Notes under the pieces: model-generated | Told to the model about the DNA's origin: nothing | Databases searched by the model: none | The model's input: only the letters and a program-made list of their open reading frames with translations | Shown here: positions 8,433-16,880 of the stretch, piece after piece | Layout: every line of letters begins with the position of its first letter | How positions within the stretch are numbered: position 1 is the stretch's first letter | Program-made: the position numbers and the translations under genes | From: Oscillospiraceae bacterium | GTDB taxonomy: Bacteria > Bacillota > Clostridia > Oscillospirales > Oscillospiraceae | Assembly: GCA_017501695.1 (NCBI GenBank) | Contig: JAFVWL010000005.1 | Span: 62,001 to 126,000 of the forward strand | DNA length: 64,000 bases | Direction: 5' to 3'

Positions 8433-9719
8433 ATGAATGTGAAGAGCATCGAAAAGAACGCCAATGTGGCTACCATCGTTGTCGAGATCGACAAGGACCT
8501 GATGGAGTCCGGTGTCCAGAAGGCTTACCTGAAGCAGCGCAAGAACATCATGATCCCCGGCTTCCGCAAGGGCAAGGCTCCCCGCAGAATGATCGAGGCC
8601 ATGTACGGCGCCCATGTTTTCTTTGATGACGGCCTGGAAGAGATTTTCCCCCAGGTTTACGACGTTGCCATCATCCAGCAGGATGTGAAGGCTGTGGGCC
8701 GTCCCAGCCTGACCGATATGGACATCCACGAGGACGGTTCCGTCACCATCACCCTGACCATCGAGGTCTATCCCGAGGTTACTCTGGGCCAGTACAAGGG
8801 CCTGGAGGTCGTGAAGAACGCTGTTTCCGTGTCCGACGAGCAGGTCGAGGCTGAGCTGAACCGTATGGCTCAGAATGTGGCTTCCATCGAGAACGTGGAG
8901 CGGGCCGCTGAGATGGGCGATACCGCCAACATCGACTTTGAAGGCTTCCTGAACGGCGAGCCCTTCGACGGCGGCAAGGGCGACAACTTCGACCTGAAGC
9001 TGGGCTCCGGCCAGTTCGTTCCCGGCTTTGAGGAGCAGATCGTTGGCATGAATGCCGGCGAGGAGAAGGACATCGACATCACCTTCCCCGAGAACTATCA
9101 CGAGGGCCTGGCCGGCAAGGCTGTGGTCTTCCATGTGAAGCTGAACAAGCTGACCGTTACTGTGGTCCCCGCTCTGGACGATGAGCTGGCCAAGGACGTG
9201 TCCGAGTTTGATACCCTGGAGGAGCTGAAGGCCGACATCCGTGCCAAGGCTCTGGAGAATGCCCAGAAGCAGGCGGACTCTGCCTTCGAGCAGGCCTGCA
9301 TGGACAAGGTCCTGGAGAACACCTCCGTGGAGCTGCCCGGTGCCATGATCGAGACCGAGCTGGATTCCCAGATGGAGCGCTTCGCTTACCAGCTTGAGAT
9401 GAGCGGCTACTCCATGGAGCAGTACGCTCAGATGATGGGCGGCGACATCAGCACCATGCGCAAGGCCTTCCGTCCCGCCGCTGAGAAGCAGGCTAAGACC
9501 AACGTGATCCTGACCAAGATCGTGGAGGTTGAGAACCTGACCGCTTCCGCCGAGGAGATCGATGCCGAGTACGCCGAGCTGGCTGCCAAGCATGAGCTGG
9601 AGCTGGAGAAGATCAAGACCATGATCCCCGAGGCCGAGATCAAGGATTCCCTGGAGACCCGTAAGGCTGTGAAGCTGATCGTGGACTCCGCCGTTGCCGT
9701 GGAGCCCAAGGCCGAGTAA
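8433..9719 (+). CDS. tig: Trigger factor
   Basis: Trigger factor is the ribosome-associated chaperone and peptidyl-prolyl isomerase that meets nascent chains at the exit tunnel. The 428-residue length is typical. The N-terminal ribosome-binding domain contains the signature GFRKGKAPRRMIE at about 44-56. The FKBP-type domain is seen around 165-205 (FEGFLNGEPFDGGKG, then GSGQFVPGFEEQIVGM). The rest is the helical chaperone domain. An AGGAGG site precedes the ATG. It heads the tig-clpP-clpX-lon-engB block, a conserved proteostasis neighbourhood. Confidence 0.97.
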   Translation: MNVKSIEKNANVATIVVEIDKDLMESGVQKAYLKQRKNIMIPGFRKGKAPRRMIEAMYGAHVFFDDGLEEIFPQVYDVAIIQQDVKAVGRPSLTDMDIHEDGSVTITLTIEVYPEVTLGQYKGLEVVKNAVSVSDEQVEAELNRMAQNVASIENVERAAEMGDTANIDFEGFLNGEPFDGGKGDNFDLKLGSGQFVPGFEEQIVGMNAGEEKDIDITFPENYHEGLAGKAVVFHVKLNKLTVTVVPALDDELAKDVSEFDTLEELKADIRAKALENAQKQADSAFEQACMDKVLENTSVELPGAMIETELDSQMERFAYQLEMSGYSMEQYAQMMGGDISTMRKAFRPAAEKQAKTNVILTKIVEVENLTASAEEIDAEYAELAAKHELELEKIKTMIPEAEIKDSLETRKAVKLIVDSAVAVEPKAE

Positions 9720-9724
9720 TTGCC

Positions 9725-9745
9725 GGGAGGAATAAGCTTCCTCCC
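9725..9745 (+). terminator. Hairpin between tig and clpP
   Basis: GGGAGGAA (9725-9732) pairs perfectly with TTCCTCCC (9738-9745). There is no T run after it, so it may attenuate read-through or stabilise the tig message rather than terminate fully. Confidence 0.45.
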
Positions 9746-9788
9746 AAATGGTTAGAATGTTTCGAACACCCTGAAAGGAGACATCACC

Positions 9789-10370
9789 ATGAGTTTAATT
9801 CCCTATGTTGTTGAGCAGACCAGCCGCGGCGAGCGCAGCTATGATATTTTCTCCCGTCTGCTGAATGACCGCATCATTTTCCTGTCCGAGGATGTCAATG
9901 ACACCACCGCGTCCCTGGTGGTTGCCCAGCTTCTGTATCTGGAAGCCCAGGATCCGGACAAGGATATCCAGTTCTATATCAACAGCCCCGGCGGCAGCGT
10001 CACTGCCGGCATGGCCATTTATGATACCATGCAGTATATCAAGTGCGATGTAGCCACCATCTGCGTGGGCCTGGCTGCCTCTATGGGCGCTTTCCTGCTC
10101 AGCGCGGGTACCAAGGGCAAGCGCATGGCTCTGCCCAACGCGGAGATCATGATCCACCAGCCCAGCGCGGGCACCCAGGGTCAGATCACCGACATGGCCA
10201 TCCACCTGAAGCGGCTGGAAACCATCAAAGCCCGGATGAACGCCATTATGGCGGAAAACACCGGCAAGAGCGTGGAGGAGGTCACCGCCGCCTGCGAGCG
10301 GGACAACTTCATGACCGCCCAGGAGGCCCTGGAATTCGGCCTGATCGACCGGGTCCTGGAGCATCACTAA
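9789..10370 (+). CDS. clpP: ATP-dependent Clp protease proteolytic subunit
   Basis: ClpP is the serine peptidase ring that works with ClpX or ClpA/C unfoldases. At 193 residues it is the usual size. The catalytic triad is visible as S98 in GLAASMG, H123 in MIHQPSAG and D172 in the ERDNFM box. The SPGGSV oxyanion loop lies at 66-71. The short N-terminus without a long propeptide is typical of Firmicutes ClpP. An AAAGGAG site lies 9 bases before the ATG, and clpX follows 25 bases later. Confidence 0.97.
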   Translation: MSLIPYVVEQTSRGERSYDIFSRLLNDRIIFLSEDVNDTTASLVVAQLLYLEAQDPDKDIQFYINSPGGSVTAGMAIYDTMQYIKCDVATICVGLAASMGAFLLSAGTKGKRMALPNAEIMIHQPSAGTQGQITDMAIHLKRLETIKARMNAIMAENTGKSVEEVTAACERDNFMTAQEALEFGLIDRVLEHH

Positions 10371-10395
10371 TTCACGGAAAGGCGGTAACGCTTTT

Positions 10396-11655
10396 ATGGC
10401 AAGAAGAGAAGAGCAGCAGATGCGCTGCTCCTTCTGCGGCAAGCGCGAGTCCCAGGCGGAGCGGCTGATCGCCGGTCCCGGTGTCTGCATCTGCAGCGAC
10501 TGCGTTCAGGCCTGCACCGATCTTCTGCGGGAGGAGATCCAGGTGGATCACCGCGGCAAGCTCCGGACTCCGGAGCGTCTGCCCACTCCCATGGAGATCA
10601 AGACCTACATGGATGGCTACATCATCGGCCAGGAGGACGCGAAAATCGCCCTCAGTGTGGCTGTGTACAACCATTACAAGCGCATCTATCTGGCGGATGA
10701 TTCCGATGTGGAGCTGTCCAAGAGCAACATTCTGCTGATTGGCCCCACCGGCTCCGGCAAGACCCTCTTTGCCCAGACCCTGGCTAAGATTTTGAATGTG
10801 CCCTTTGCCATTGCCGATGCCACTACCCTGACTGAGGCCGGCTATGTGGGTGACGACGTGGAGAATATCCTGCTGCGGCTGCTGCAGGCGGCGGATTTCG
10901 ACGTGGACCTGGCAGAGCACGGCATCATCTACATCGATGAGATGGATAAAATCGCCCGCAAGAGCGAGAATACCTCCATTACCCGGGACGTTTCCGGCGA
11001 AGGTGTCCAGCAGGCGCTGCTGAAGATCCTGGAAGGCACCGTAGCCAGCGTTCCGCCCCAGGGTGGTCGGAAGCACCCTCAGCAGGAGATGATCCAGGTG
11101 GACACCACCAACATCCTGTTTATTTGCGGCGGTGCCTTTGACGGTCTGGACAAGATCATTGAAGCCCGTACGGACCGCAGTGCCATCGGCTTTGACGCCC
11201 CGGTCCAGAGCAAAAAGAAGCGGGATGTGGGCAAGCTGCTGTCTATGGTGGAGCCCCACGATCTGCTGAAATTCGGCATCATCCCCGAGCTGGTGGGCAG
11301 AATGCCCGTGATCACCAGCCTGCGGGACCTGAAGAAGGAAGATCTGGTTCGGATCCTGGTGGAGCCCAAGAACGCCCTGGTGCGGCAGTATCAGAAGCTG
11401 CTGCAGCTTGACAATGTGGAGCTGGAGATCGAGCAGGGTGCCCTGGAAGCCGTGGCCCAGAAGGCCATCGACCGTCAGATCGGCGCCCGGGGCCTTCGGG
11501 CGGTGATGGAACAGTGCATGACCGGGATCATGTTTATGATCCCTTCGGACCTGTCTATCAAGAAGGTCATCATTACCGCGGAGTCCATCGATGGGGCGGA
11601 ACCCATCATCATCCGCGATCCTTCCAAGCCCCGGCAGAAGGCCGGCGCAAAATAA
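10396..11655 (+). CDS. clpX: ATP-dependent Clp protease ATP-binding subunit ClpX
   Basis: ClpX is the AAA+ unfoldase that feeds substrates into ClpP. The 419-residue protein has the N-terminal four-cysteine zinc-binding domain (CSFCGK around 11-16 and CICSDC around 33-38), Walker A GPTGSGKT, Walker [11 protein letters not shown], the ExPELVGR-type sensor region ([11 protein letters not shown]) and the IGARGLRAV sensor 2 box near the C-terminus. It lies directly after clpP and before lon, the arrangement found in Bacillus. The presence of the zinc domain shows this is ClpX rather than HslU. Confidence 0.97.
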   Translation: MARREEQQMRCSFCGKRESQAERLIAGPGVCICSDCVQACTDLLREEIQVDHRGKLRTPERLPTPMEIKTYMDGYIIGQEDAKIALSVAVYNHYKRIYLADDSDVELSKSNILLIGPTGSGKTLFAQTLAKILNVPFAIADATTLTEAGYVGDDVENILLRLLQAADFDVDLAEHGIIYIDEMDKIARKSENTSITRDVSGEGVQQALLKILEGTVASVPPQGGRKHPQQEMIQVDTTNILFICGGAFDGLDKIIEARTDRSAIGFDAPVQSKKKRDVGKLLSMVEPHDLLKFGIIPELVGRMPVITSLRDLKKEDLVRILVEPKNALVRQYQKLLQLDNVELEIEQGALEAVAQKAIDRQIGARGLRAVMEQCMTGIMFMIPSDLSIKKVIITAESIDGAEPIIIRDPSKPRQKAGAK

Positions 11656-11727
11656 GAAGCAACATTTCGGAAGGGGGTAGTGGACTACTCCCTTCCTTGC
11701 GTATTTTTCAAGATAGGAGGAGATCCT

Positions 11728-14130
11728 ATGAGCGAGATCCGTGTAACGGGAAGAATGCCCGTTATGGCCCTGCGGGGAATGACCGTATTCCCGGAGCAGA
11801 CCGTTCATTTTGACATCGGACGGGTCAAGTCTGCCCTGGCGCTGGAAGCCGCCATGAAGACGGACCAGATCATTTTTCTGGCACCCCAGAAGAATATTCT
11901 GGATGAGGACCCTAAGCTCAGCGGTCTGCATTCCATCGGCACCGTGGTGCAGGTGAAGCAGATCCTGAAATCTCAAAACGAAAATATCCGGGTGCTGGTC
12001 ACCGGTTTGTACCGTGCCAAGATCACGGACCTGACCCAGCAGGAGCCTTATATGGCCGGTACTGTGGAAGAGGTGGAGTCCATTCCCGCTGTCATGGACC
12101 TGAAGGTCCGTGCCCTTTGCCGGGAGGCCAATAACCTGTATGGAACCTACCTGGACCTGTGCGAACGGCCCAGCCAGTCTTTGCAGCTAAAAATGATGGT
12201 ATCCAAGGACTGCGGTTTCATTGCTGATACCATCGCCCAGAATTCCGGCATCGATTATCCCGAGAAGATCAAACTGCTGAGCCAGCTCAACAGCTACAAG
12301 CGGCTGGAAATGGCGGTGCAGCTTCTGCGGGTGGAGATCAATATGCTGCGCATTGAGTCCGAAATCCAGGAGCACACCAAGGCCATTATGGACCAGGACC
12401 ATCGGGATTACTATCTGCGCCAGCAAATGCGGGCCATCCGGGAGGAGCTGGGTGAGGGTACCGAGTCCGGGGAATACAATGAATATGAGGGAAAGATCCG
12501 GGCACTGAAGCTGGACCGGGAGATCGAGGAAAAGCTTCTGAAGGATGTGGACCGGATGGTCAAGCAGCCCTTCGGCTCTTCCGAGGGAGCGGTGCTGCGC
12601 AACTATCTGGATACGGTGCTGGAGCTGCCCTGGAACGTGAAGACCCGGGAACGGCTGGACATTGATGCCGCCCGGAAGATCCTTGACAACGACCACTTCG
12701 GCCTGGAAAAGGTGAAGGAGCGGATCCTGGAAACCCTGGCGGTTCGCAAGCTGGCACCGGAAATGCCGCCCCAGATCCTGTGTTTGGTTGGCCCTCCCGG
12801 TGTGGGTAAGACCTCCATCGCTTATTCCATTGCCCGGTCCCTGAAGCGGAAAATGGCCCGCATCGCCCTGGGCGGTGTCCATGACGAAGCCGATATCCGC
12901 GGCCATCGGAAGACCTATGTGGGCGCCATGCCGGGCCGTATCATCTCCGGCATGATCCAGGCCGGGTCCATGAACCCCCTGCTCCTGCTGGACGAGGTGG
13001 ATAAGATGGGCTCCGACTACCGAGGCGATCCCAGCGCGGCACTGCTGGAGGTCCTGGATGGGGAGCAGAACAAGACCTACCGGGACCATTATCTGGAAAT
13101 CCCCTTTGACCTCAGCGATGTGCTGTTCATTACCACCGCCAATACCACCGATACCATCCCCCGGCCCCTTCTGGACCGTATGGAGATCATCGAGCTCAGC
13201 TCCTACACCGACGAGGAAAAGCTGGCCATTGGCAAGAACCACCTGCTGCCCAAGCAGCTTCAAAAGCACGGCCTGAAAAAGAGCCAGCTTCGCCTGACGG
13301 ACGATGCTTACCGGGAGATCATCCGATGCTACACCCGGGAGTCCGGTGTCCGGAATCTGGAACGGTCCCTGGCGGAGGTTTGCCGGAAGGCGGCCATGCG
13401 TGTACTGACGGAGGAAACTCCCAAGCGGATCACTGTGACCCCCGCCAATTTGGAGGAATTTTTGGGCGTCCGGAAATTCCTGCCGGAGCAGCTTTCTCCT
13501 GTGGACCAGGTGGGCCTGGTGACGGGTCTGGCCTGGACCAGCGTGGGCGGCGAGGTGCTGGAAGTGGAAGTCAATGTGATGGAAGGCTCCGGCAAGCTGG
13601 AGCTGACCGGCAATTTGGGCGATGTGATGAAGGAATCCGCCCGGGCTGCCGTGAGCTACATACGGGCCAACTGCGCCAAGCTGGGCGTAGCCGCCGATTT
13701 CTACAAGACCAAGGATATCCATATTCATTTCCCCGAGGGCGCGGTGCCCAAGGACGGCCCCTCGGCTGGCATCACGGTTTGTACCGCTCTGGTGTCCGCA
13801 CTAACCGGAACCCCCGTTCGGCGGGATGTGGCCATGACCGGCGAAATCTCCATCCGTGGCCGGGTAATGGCCATTGGCGGATTGAAGGAAAAGACCATGG
13901 CTGCCCTGCGCCATGGCGTCCGAACCGTCATCATCCCTGCGGACAATGAGCGGGACCTGCGGAACATTGATCCTGTTGTCCGGGATCGGCTCACCTTCGT
14001 GACCGCCCATTCCGTCGACACGGTGCTGGAAACCGCTCTGTGCAAGCCCCGGGAGCAGGTTGCTCCCATGCTGGGACCCATTCCCGAGGAAAGCAAATCC
14101 AAATCCCGGAAGCCCGCTCTGCGGCAGTGA
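11728..14130 (+). CDS. lon: ATP-dependent protease Lon
   Basis: Lon degrades damaged and regulatory proteins using ATP. With the ATG at 11728 the product is 800 residues. That start is chosen over one 48 bases upstream because a strong TAGGAGGAG site sits just before it and the protein then begins with the Lon substrate-binding domain. The Walker A motif GPPGVGKT is near residue 355. The catalytic dyad falls at S679 (GPSAG) and K722 (GGLKEK), the same numbering as in E. coli Lon. The protein is of full length and apparently functional. It is followed 8 bases later by engB, as in Bacillus lonA-ysxC. Confidence 0.97.
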   Translation: MSEIRVTGRMPVMALRGMTVFPEQTVHFDIGRVKSALALEAAMKTDQIIFLAPQKNILDEDPKLSGLHSIGTVVQVKQILKSQNENIRVLVTGLYRAKITDLTQQEPYMAGTVEEVESIPAVMDLKVRALCREANNLYGTYLDLCERPSQSLQLKMMVSKDCGFIADTIAQNSGIDYPEKIKLLSQLNSYKRLEMAVQLLRVEINMLRIESEIQEHTKAIMDQDHRDYYLRQQMRAIREELGEGTESGEYNEYEGKIRALKLDREIEEKLLKDVDRMVKQPFGSSEGAVLRNYLDTVLELPWNVKTRERLDIDAARKILDNDHFGLEKVKERILETLAVRKLAPEMPPQILCLVGPPGVGKTSIAYSIARSLKRKMARIALGGVHDEADIRGHRKTYVGAMPGRIISGMIQAGSMNPLLLLDEVDKMGSDYRGDPSAALLEVLDGEQNKTYRDHYLEIPFDLSDVLFITTANTTDTIPRPLLDRMEIIELSSYTDEEKLAIGKNHLLPKQLQKHGLKKSQLRLTDDAYREIIRCYTRESGVRNLERSLAEVCRKAAMRVLTEETPKRITVTPANLEEFLGVRKFLPEQLSPVDQVGLVTGLAWTSVGGEVLEVEVNVMEGSGKLELTGNLGDVMKESARAAVSYIRANCAKLGVAADFYKTKDIHIHFPEGAVPKDGPSAGITVCTALVSALTGTPVRRDVAMTGEISIRGRVMAIGGLKEKTMAALRHGVRTVIIPADNERDLRNIDPVVRDRLTFVTAHSVDTVLETALCKPREQVAPMLGPIPEESKSKSRKPALRQ

Positions 14131-14138
14131 GGTGACCT

Positions 14139-14723
14139 ATGAATTTCAACAATGTCGAATTTTTGATTTCCGCGGCGGCCACTAAGGATTTTCCCAAAAC
14201 CCGCCTGCCGGAGATCGCCTTCGCGGGAAAATCCAATGTGGGCAAGTCCTCGGTGATCAACCGGATCCTGAACCGGAAGAATTTCGCCCGGGTGGGGGAC
14301 AAGCCCGGAAAGACCATCCATGTGAACTATTTCACCGTGGACAAAAAATGCTATTTCGTGGACCTGCCGGGCTATGGCTACGCCAAGGTGTCCCAGGCGG
14401 AGAAGGACCGCTGGGGCAAGCTCATGGAGGATTATTTTGCCGCCGGACGCATCGATCTGGGCATCCTCATTGTGGATTACCGCCATCCACCCACGAACAA
14501 CGACATTACCATGGCCCAGTGGTTCCTGGACAGCGGCTGTCCCTTCGTGGTGGTTGCCAACAAGATGGACAAGCTGAAAAAAAGTGAGCTGGAACCGAAT
14601 CTGAAGACCATCCGTCAGGATTTGGGACTGCCGGAAACCTGCCCGGTGATTCCCTTCTCCGCGGAGAAGGGCAACGGCAAGGATGAGCTGGTCCGCCACA
14701 TTCTGGCGGCGGTGAAGGAGTAA
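14139..14723 (+). CDS. engB: Ribosome biogenesis GTP-binding protein EngB/YsxC
   Basis: EngB (YsxC) is an essential small GTPase that takes part in 50S subunit assembly. The 194-residue protein shows G1 GKSNVGKSS, a G2 threonine in KPGKTIHVNYF, G3 DLPGYGYAKV and G4 NKMDKL. FSAEKG near the end corresponds to G5. Length and motif order are standard. The gene follows lon closely and is followed by a TTG-initiated gene 4 bases later. Confidence 0.96.
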   Translation: MNFNNVEFLISAAATKDFPKTRLPEIAFAGKSNVGKSSVINRILNRKNFARVGDKPGKTIHVNYFTVDKKCYFVDLPGYGYAKVSQAEKDRWGKLMEDYFAAGRIDLGILIVDYRHPPTNNDITMAQWFLDSGCPFVVVANKMDKLKKSELEPNLKTIRQDLGLPETCPVIPFSAEKGNGKDELVRHILAAVKE

Positions 14724-14727
14724 GGCT

Positions 14728-15195
14728 TTGATCCTGACCATCGATGACTGGACCTTCCAGATTTATCCGGTTGCCACCCGGAAGTATTATGCCCGGGAGC
14801 TGGCGGAGCACTGCACCTGCCCCAACTGCCGGAATTTCTACGCCGCCGTGGATAAGGTGTACCCGGAGCTGCGCTCCTTTTTGCTGCGGTTCGGGGTTCA
14901 GGTGGAAGCGCCGGATGAAATGATGGCCTTTACCCCCACGCTGTGTACCAATTACTATGCCGTCTGCGGCAGTATTTTGGAGCGGGGGCAGGGGAGTATC
15001 CGGGTGGGAAGCGTCCTGGTGACGCCTATGACAGCGGAGGAAGCCATGGCGAATACCTGGCTGTCCGAACCTCTGTTTTTCCTCAGTGTGGGGACCATGG
15101 CCTTGCCCTGGCTTCTGGAGGAGTCCATGGAGGACCAGCCCCAGTCCGGTCAGACCATTCAAAAAATCCTCAACCCTTGGATCACGGAAGGATAA
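14728..15195 (+). CDS. Conserved-looking hypothetical protein with cysteine cluster
   Basis: I do not recognise this 155-residue protein. It appears to start at a TTG because no ATG or GTG is available before about residue 63, and a GGAG site lies 7 bases upstream, overlapping the engB end. It is soluble with no signal peptide or membrane helix. A cysteine cluster HCTCPNCRNF (C29, C31, C34) and two later cysteines (LCTNYYAVC) might bind a metal. It is cotranscribed with lon-engB judging from the spacing of 4 bases. Function is unknown. Confidence 0.65.
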   Translation: MILTIDDWTFQIYPVATRKYYARELAEHCTCPNCRNFYAAVDKVYPELRSFLLRFGVQVEAPDEMMAFTPTLCTNYYAVCGSILERGQGSIRVGSVLVTPMTAEEAMANTWLSEPLFFLSVGTMALPWLLEESMEDQPQSGQTIQKILNPWITEG

Positions 15196-15225
15196 AAAAT
15201 CAGCCACCGGGAAATCCGGTGGCTG
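15190..15225 (-). terminator. Intrinsic terminator of the minus-strand TSCPD gene
   Basis: CAGCCACCGG (15201-15210) pairs perfectly with CCGGTGGCTG (15216-15225). Read on the minus strand the hairpin is followed by ATTTTTTATC, a T tract. It also lies between convergent genes and may act on both. Confidence 0.85.
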
Positions 15226-15240
15226 AATTCTATGTTGCGA

Positions 15241-15489
15241 TTAAGCGTTGACAGCGGCCTTCAGAGCCTTGGCAAGCTGATCGGGGCAGGACGTAGGACG
15301 ACCGCCGCAGCTAATGCCTTCCACCCGGGCGATGATATCTTCGACCTTCTGGCCCTCGCACAGGGCACCGATGCCCTGGAGATTGCCGTTGCAGCCGCCG
15401 ACGAAGCGCAGGTTCTTCACCTTGCCGTCTTCGATCTCAAAAATGATCTCCCGGGAGCAGGTCCCGCTGGTCTTGTAATGATGTTCCAT
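15241..15489 (-). CDS. TIGR03905 family TSCPD domain protein
   Basis: An 82-residue protein of the TSCPD family (TIGR03905). TSCPD domains are named for a conserved motif also found at the C-terminus of some vitamin-B12-dependent ribonucleotide reductases. Here the motif is seen as RPTSCPDQLAKAL near the end, after the cysteine pattern GTCSREI, GGCNGN and ISCGGRPTSC. The arrangement of four cysteines suggests metal binding, but the function of the stand-alone form is unknown. It lies 15 bases downstream of the ybaK-type gene on the same strand and is followed by a terminator. Confidence 0.88.
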   Translation of the reverse strand: MEHHYKTSGTCSREIIFEIEDGKVKNLRFVGGCNGNLQGIGALCEGQKVEDIIARVEGISCGGRPTSCPDQLAKALKAAVNA

Positions 15490-15504
15490 AATGTATTTCC
15501 TTTC

Positions 15505-15978
15505 TTATTGAATAATATCCGATAGTTTTCCGTCGATCAGCCGGAGCAAAGCTTCCGGCGGCAGGATCATCTGATGGCCCCGCTCTCCGGCGGATACGGC
15601 GATTTCCTCCCACAGAATGCAGGTTTCGTCGAACCAGGTGGGATACCGTTTTTTCATGCCCACAGGGGAGCAGCCGCCCCGGATGTAGCCTGCGAGATTG
15701 AGCAGCTCCTTCACGGGAACCAGCTCCATGTTCTTGTCTGCCGCGGTCTTAGCGGCTTTTTTCAGGTCCAGCTCGCAGCAAACCGGGATGCAGAAGACGT
15801 TGATGCCCGTCCGTTCGCCCCGGGCAACCAGGGTTTTGAACACCTGTTCCTGGGGAAATCCCAGAGCTTCGGCGGCATGGCAGCCCCGCAGGTCCGTTTC
15901 GTCATATTCATAGAAAAACTCCCGGCAGGGAATTCCGGCCTGCTGTACCAGGCGCACCGCGTTGGTCTTTCCAGCCAT
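15505..15978 (-). CDS. ybaK: Cys-tRNA(Pro) deacylase, YbaK/EbsC family
   Basis: YbaK-type trans-editing enzyme that hydrolyses Cys-tRNA(Pro) mischarged by prolyl-tRNA synthetase. The 157-residue product begins MAGKTNAVRLVQQAGI and shows the family motifs FKTLVARG, the conserved lysine in ELDLKKAAKTAADK, and GYIRGGCSPVGMKKRYPT. I start at the ATG at 15978 rather than 45 bases upstream because the shorter form matches the family N-terminus and the upstream region contains the promoter -10. Cotranscribed with the downstream TSCPD gene. Confidence 0.9.
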   Translation of the reverse strand: MAGKTNAVRLVQQAGIPCREFFYEYDETDLRGCHAAEALGFPQEQVFKTLVARGERTGINVFCIPVCCELDLKKAAKTAADKNMELVPVKELLNLAGYIRGGCSPVGMKKRYPTWFDETCILWEEIAVSAGERGHQMILPPEALLRLIDGKLSDIIQ

Positions 15979-15994
15979 TCGAATCACCGAACCT

Positions 15995-16023
15995 ATTATA
16001 CAACACGGTGTCAATAGTGGCAA
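15995..16023 (-). promoter_or_regulatory. Sigma-A promoter of the ybaK gene
   Basis: On the minus strand the -35 TTGCCA (16018-16023) and a perfect -10 TATAAT (15995-16000) are 17 bases apart, with the start codon about 17 bases beyond the -10. Confidence 0.75.
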
Positions 16024-16076
16024 CGGATTTTTTCCGGTTTTCCGGTTATCCTAAAGAAAAACCGTGGAGGTAAGCT

Positions 16077-16775
16077 ATGAAAAATCAAAATGATCCGGAG
16101 ATTTTGAAGGAAGAACGGGAACAGGTGGTGGAGCTGGGCTCCGATGTGACGAAGAGCAGCCGTGGAAACATCTACACCCTGACCATCATCGGCCAGGTGG
16201 AGGGTCATCAGGTGGCACCGGAGAATGTGAAGACCACCAAATACGAACACGTATTGCCCCTGCTTGCGGGCATCGAGGAAAGCGAGGAGATCGAAGGACT
16301 GCTTCTGCTGCTGAATACCGTGGGGGGAGACATCGAAGCGGGCCTTGCCATCGCGGAAATGATTGCCGGGATGAAGAAACCCTCGGTTTCCCTGGTCCTG
16401 GGCGGGGGACATTCCATCGGCATCCCCCTGGCAGTGTGTACCAAGCGGTCCTTCATTACGCCCACTGCCAGCATGACGGTCCATCCGGTGCGGATGACGG
16501 GGCTGGTGGTGGGCGCGCCCCAGACCTTCCGGTATTTCCAGCGTATCCAGGAGCAGATTGCCCATTTTGTCACCACCAATTCCAACATTTCCGCGGAGCA
16601 GTTTGAGTCCTATATGATGGCCACCGGAGAAATGGCTACGGATGTGGGCACGATTCTCTACGGGCAGGAGGCGGTTTCCTCGGGCCTGATTGACGAATTG
16701 GGCGGACTGAACGACGCGCTGGCGGCGCTGCATCAAATGATCGACGATCAAAAACAGGGAACAAACCGGGCCTGA
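16077..16775 (+). CDS. tepA: ClpP-family serine protease TepA-like
   Basis: A 232-residue ClpP-like protease related to B. subtilis TepA/YmfB, described as a translocation-enhancing protein. The ClpP fold is recognisable from LLLLNTVGGDIEAGLAIAEMI, and likely catalytic residues are S113 in GGGHSIGIP and H136 in MTVHPVR. Compared with ClpP, the serine is preceded by histidine rather than alanine, a TepA feature. The location two genes upstream of spoIIIE parallels B. subtilis ymfB-spoIIIE. The ATG is preceded by GGAGG at 6 bases. Confidence 0.88.
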   Translation: MKNQNDPEILKEEREQVVELGSDVTKSSRGNIYTLTIIGQVEGHQVAPENVKTTKYEHVLPLLAGIEESEEIEGLLLLLNTVGGDIEAGLAIAEMIAGMKKPSVSLVLGGGHSIGIPLAVCTKRSFITPTASMTVHPVRMTGLVVGAPQTFRYFQRIQEQIAHFVTTNSNISAEQFESYMMATGEMATDVGTILYGQEAVSSGLIDELGGLNDALAALHQMIDDQKQGTNRA

Positions 16776-16788
16776 ATCAGGGCCCGGT
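16765..16788 (+). terminator. Hairpin at the tepA stop codon
   Basis: ACCGGGCC (16765-16772) pairs with GGCCCGGT (16781-16788), with the tepA stop in the loop. There is no T run, so the terminator call is tentative. Confidence 0.4.
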
Positions 16789-16819
16789 ATTCATATGCAA
16801 ACAAAATTGCAGAAAAGAC

Positions 16820-16848
16820 TGGAAATTTACATAAAACTGTGCTATAAT
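16820..16848 (+). promoter_or_regulatory. Promoter of the uppP-like gene
   Basis: A perfect TATAAT (16843-16848) is preceded at 17 bases by TGGAAA (16820-16825), a four-of-six -35 match, in an AT-rich gap after tepA. Confidence 0.6.
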
Positions 16849-16880
16849 AAAATGCAATTTTCTAAGGAGGTGTAACAGGC

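Noticed and set aside
8349..9593. Long minus-strand frame opposite tig
   Set aside because: Antisense shadow with Leu/His/Gly/Val composition and no homology-like motifs.
9751..9770. LexA box before clpP (TTCGAAC region)
   Set aside because: The half sites do not fit the Firmicutes LexA pattern at the required spacing.
12187..13728. Long minus-strand frame opposite lon
   Set aside because: Antisense shadow of a clear lon gene; no start signals or motifs.
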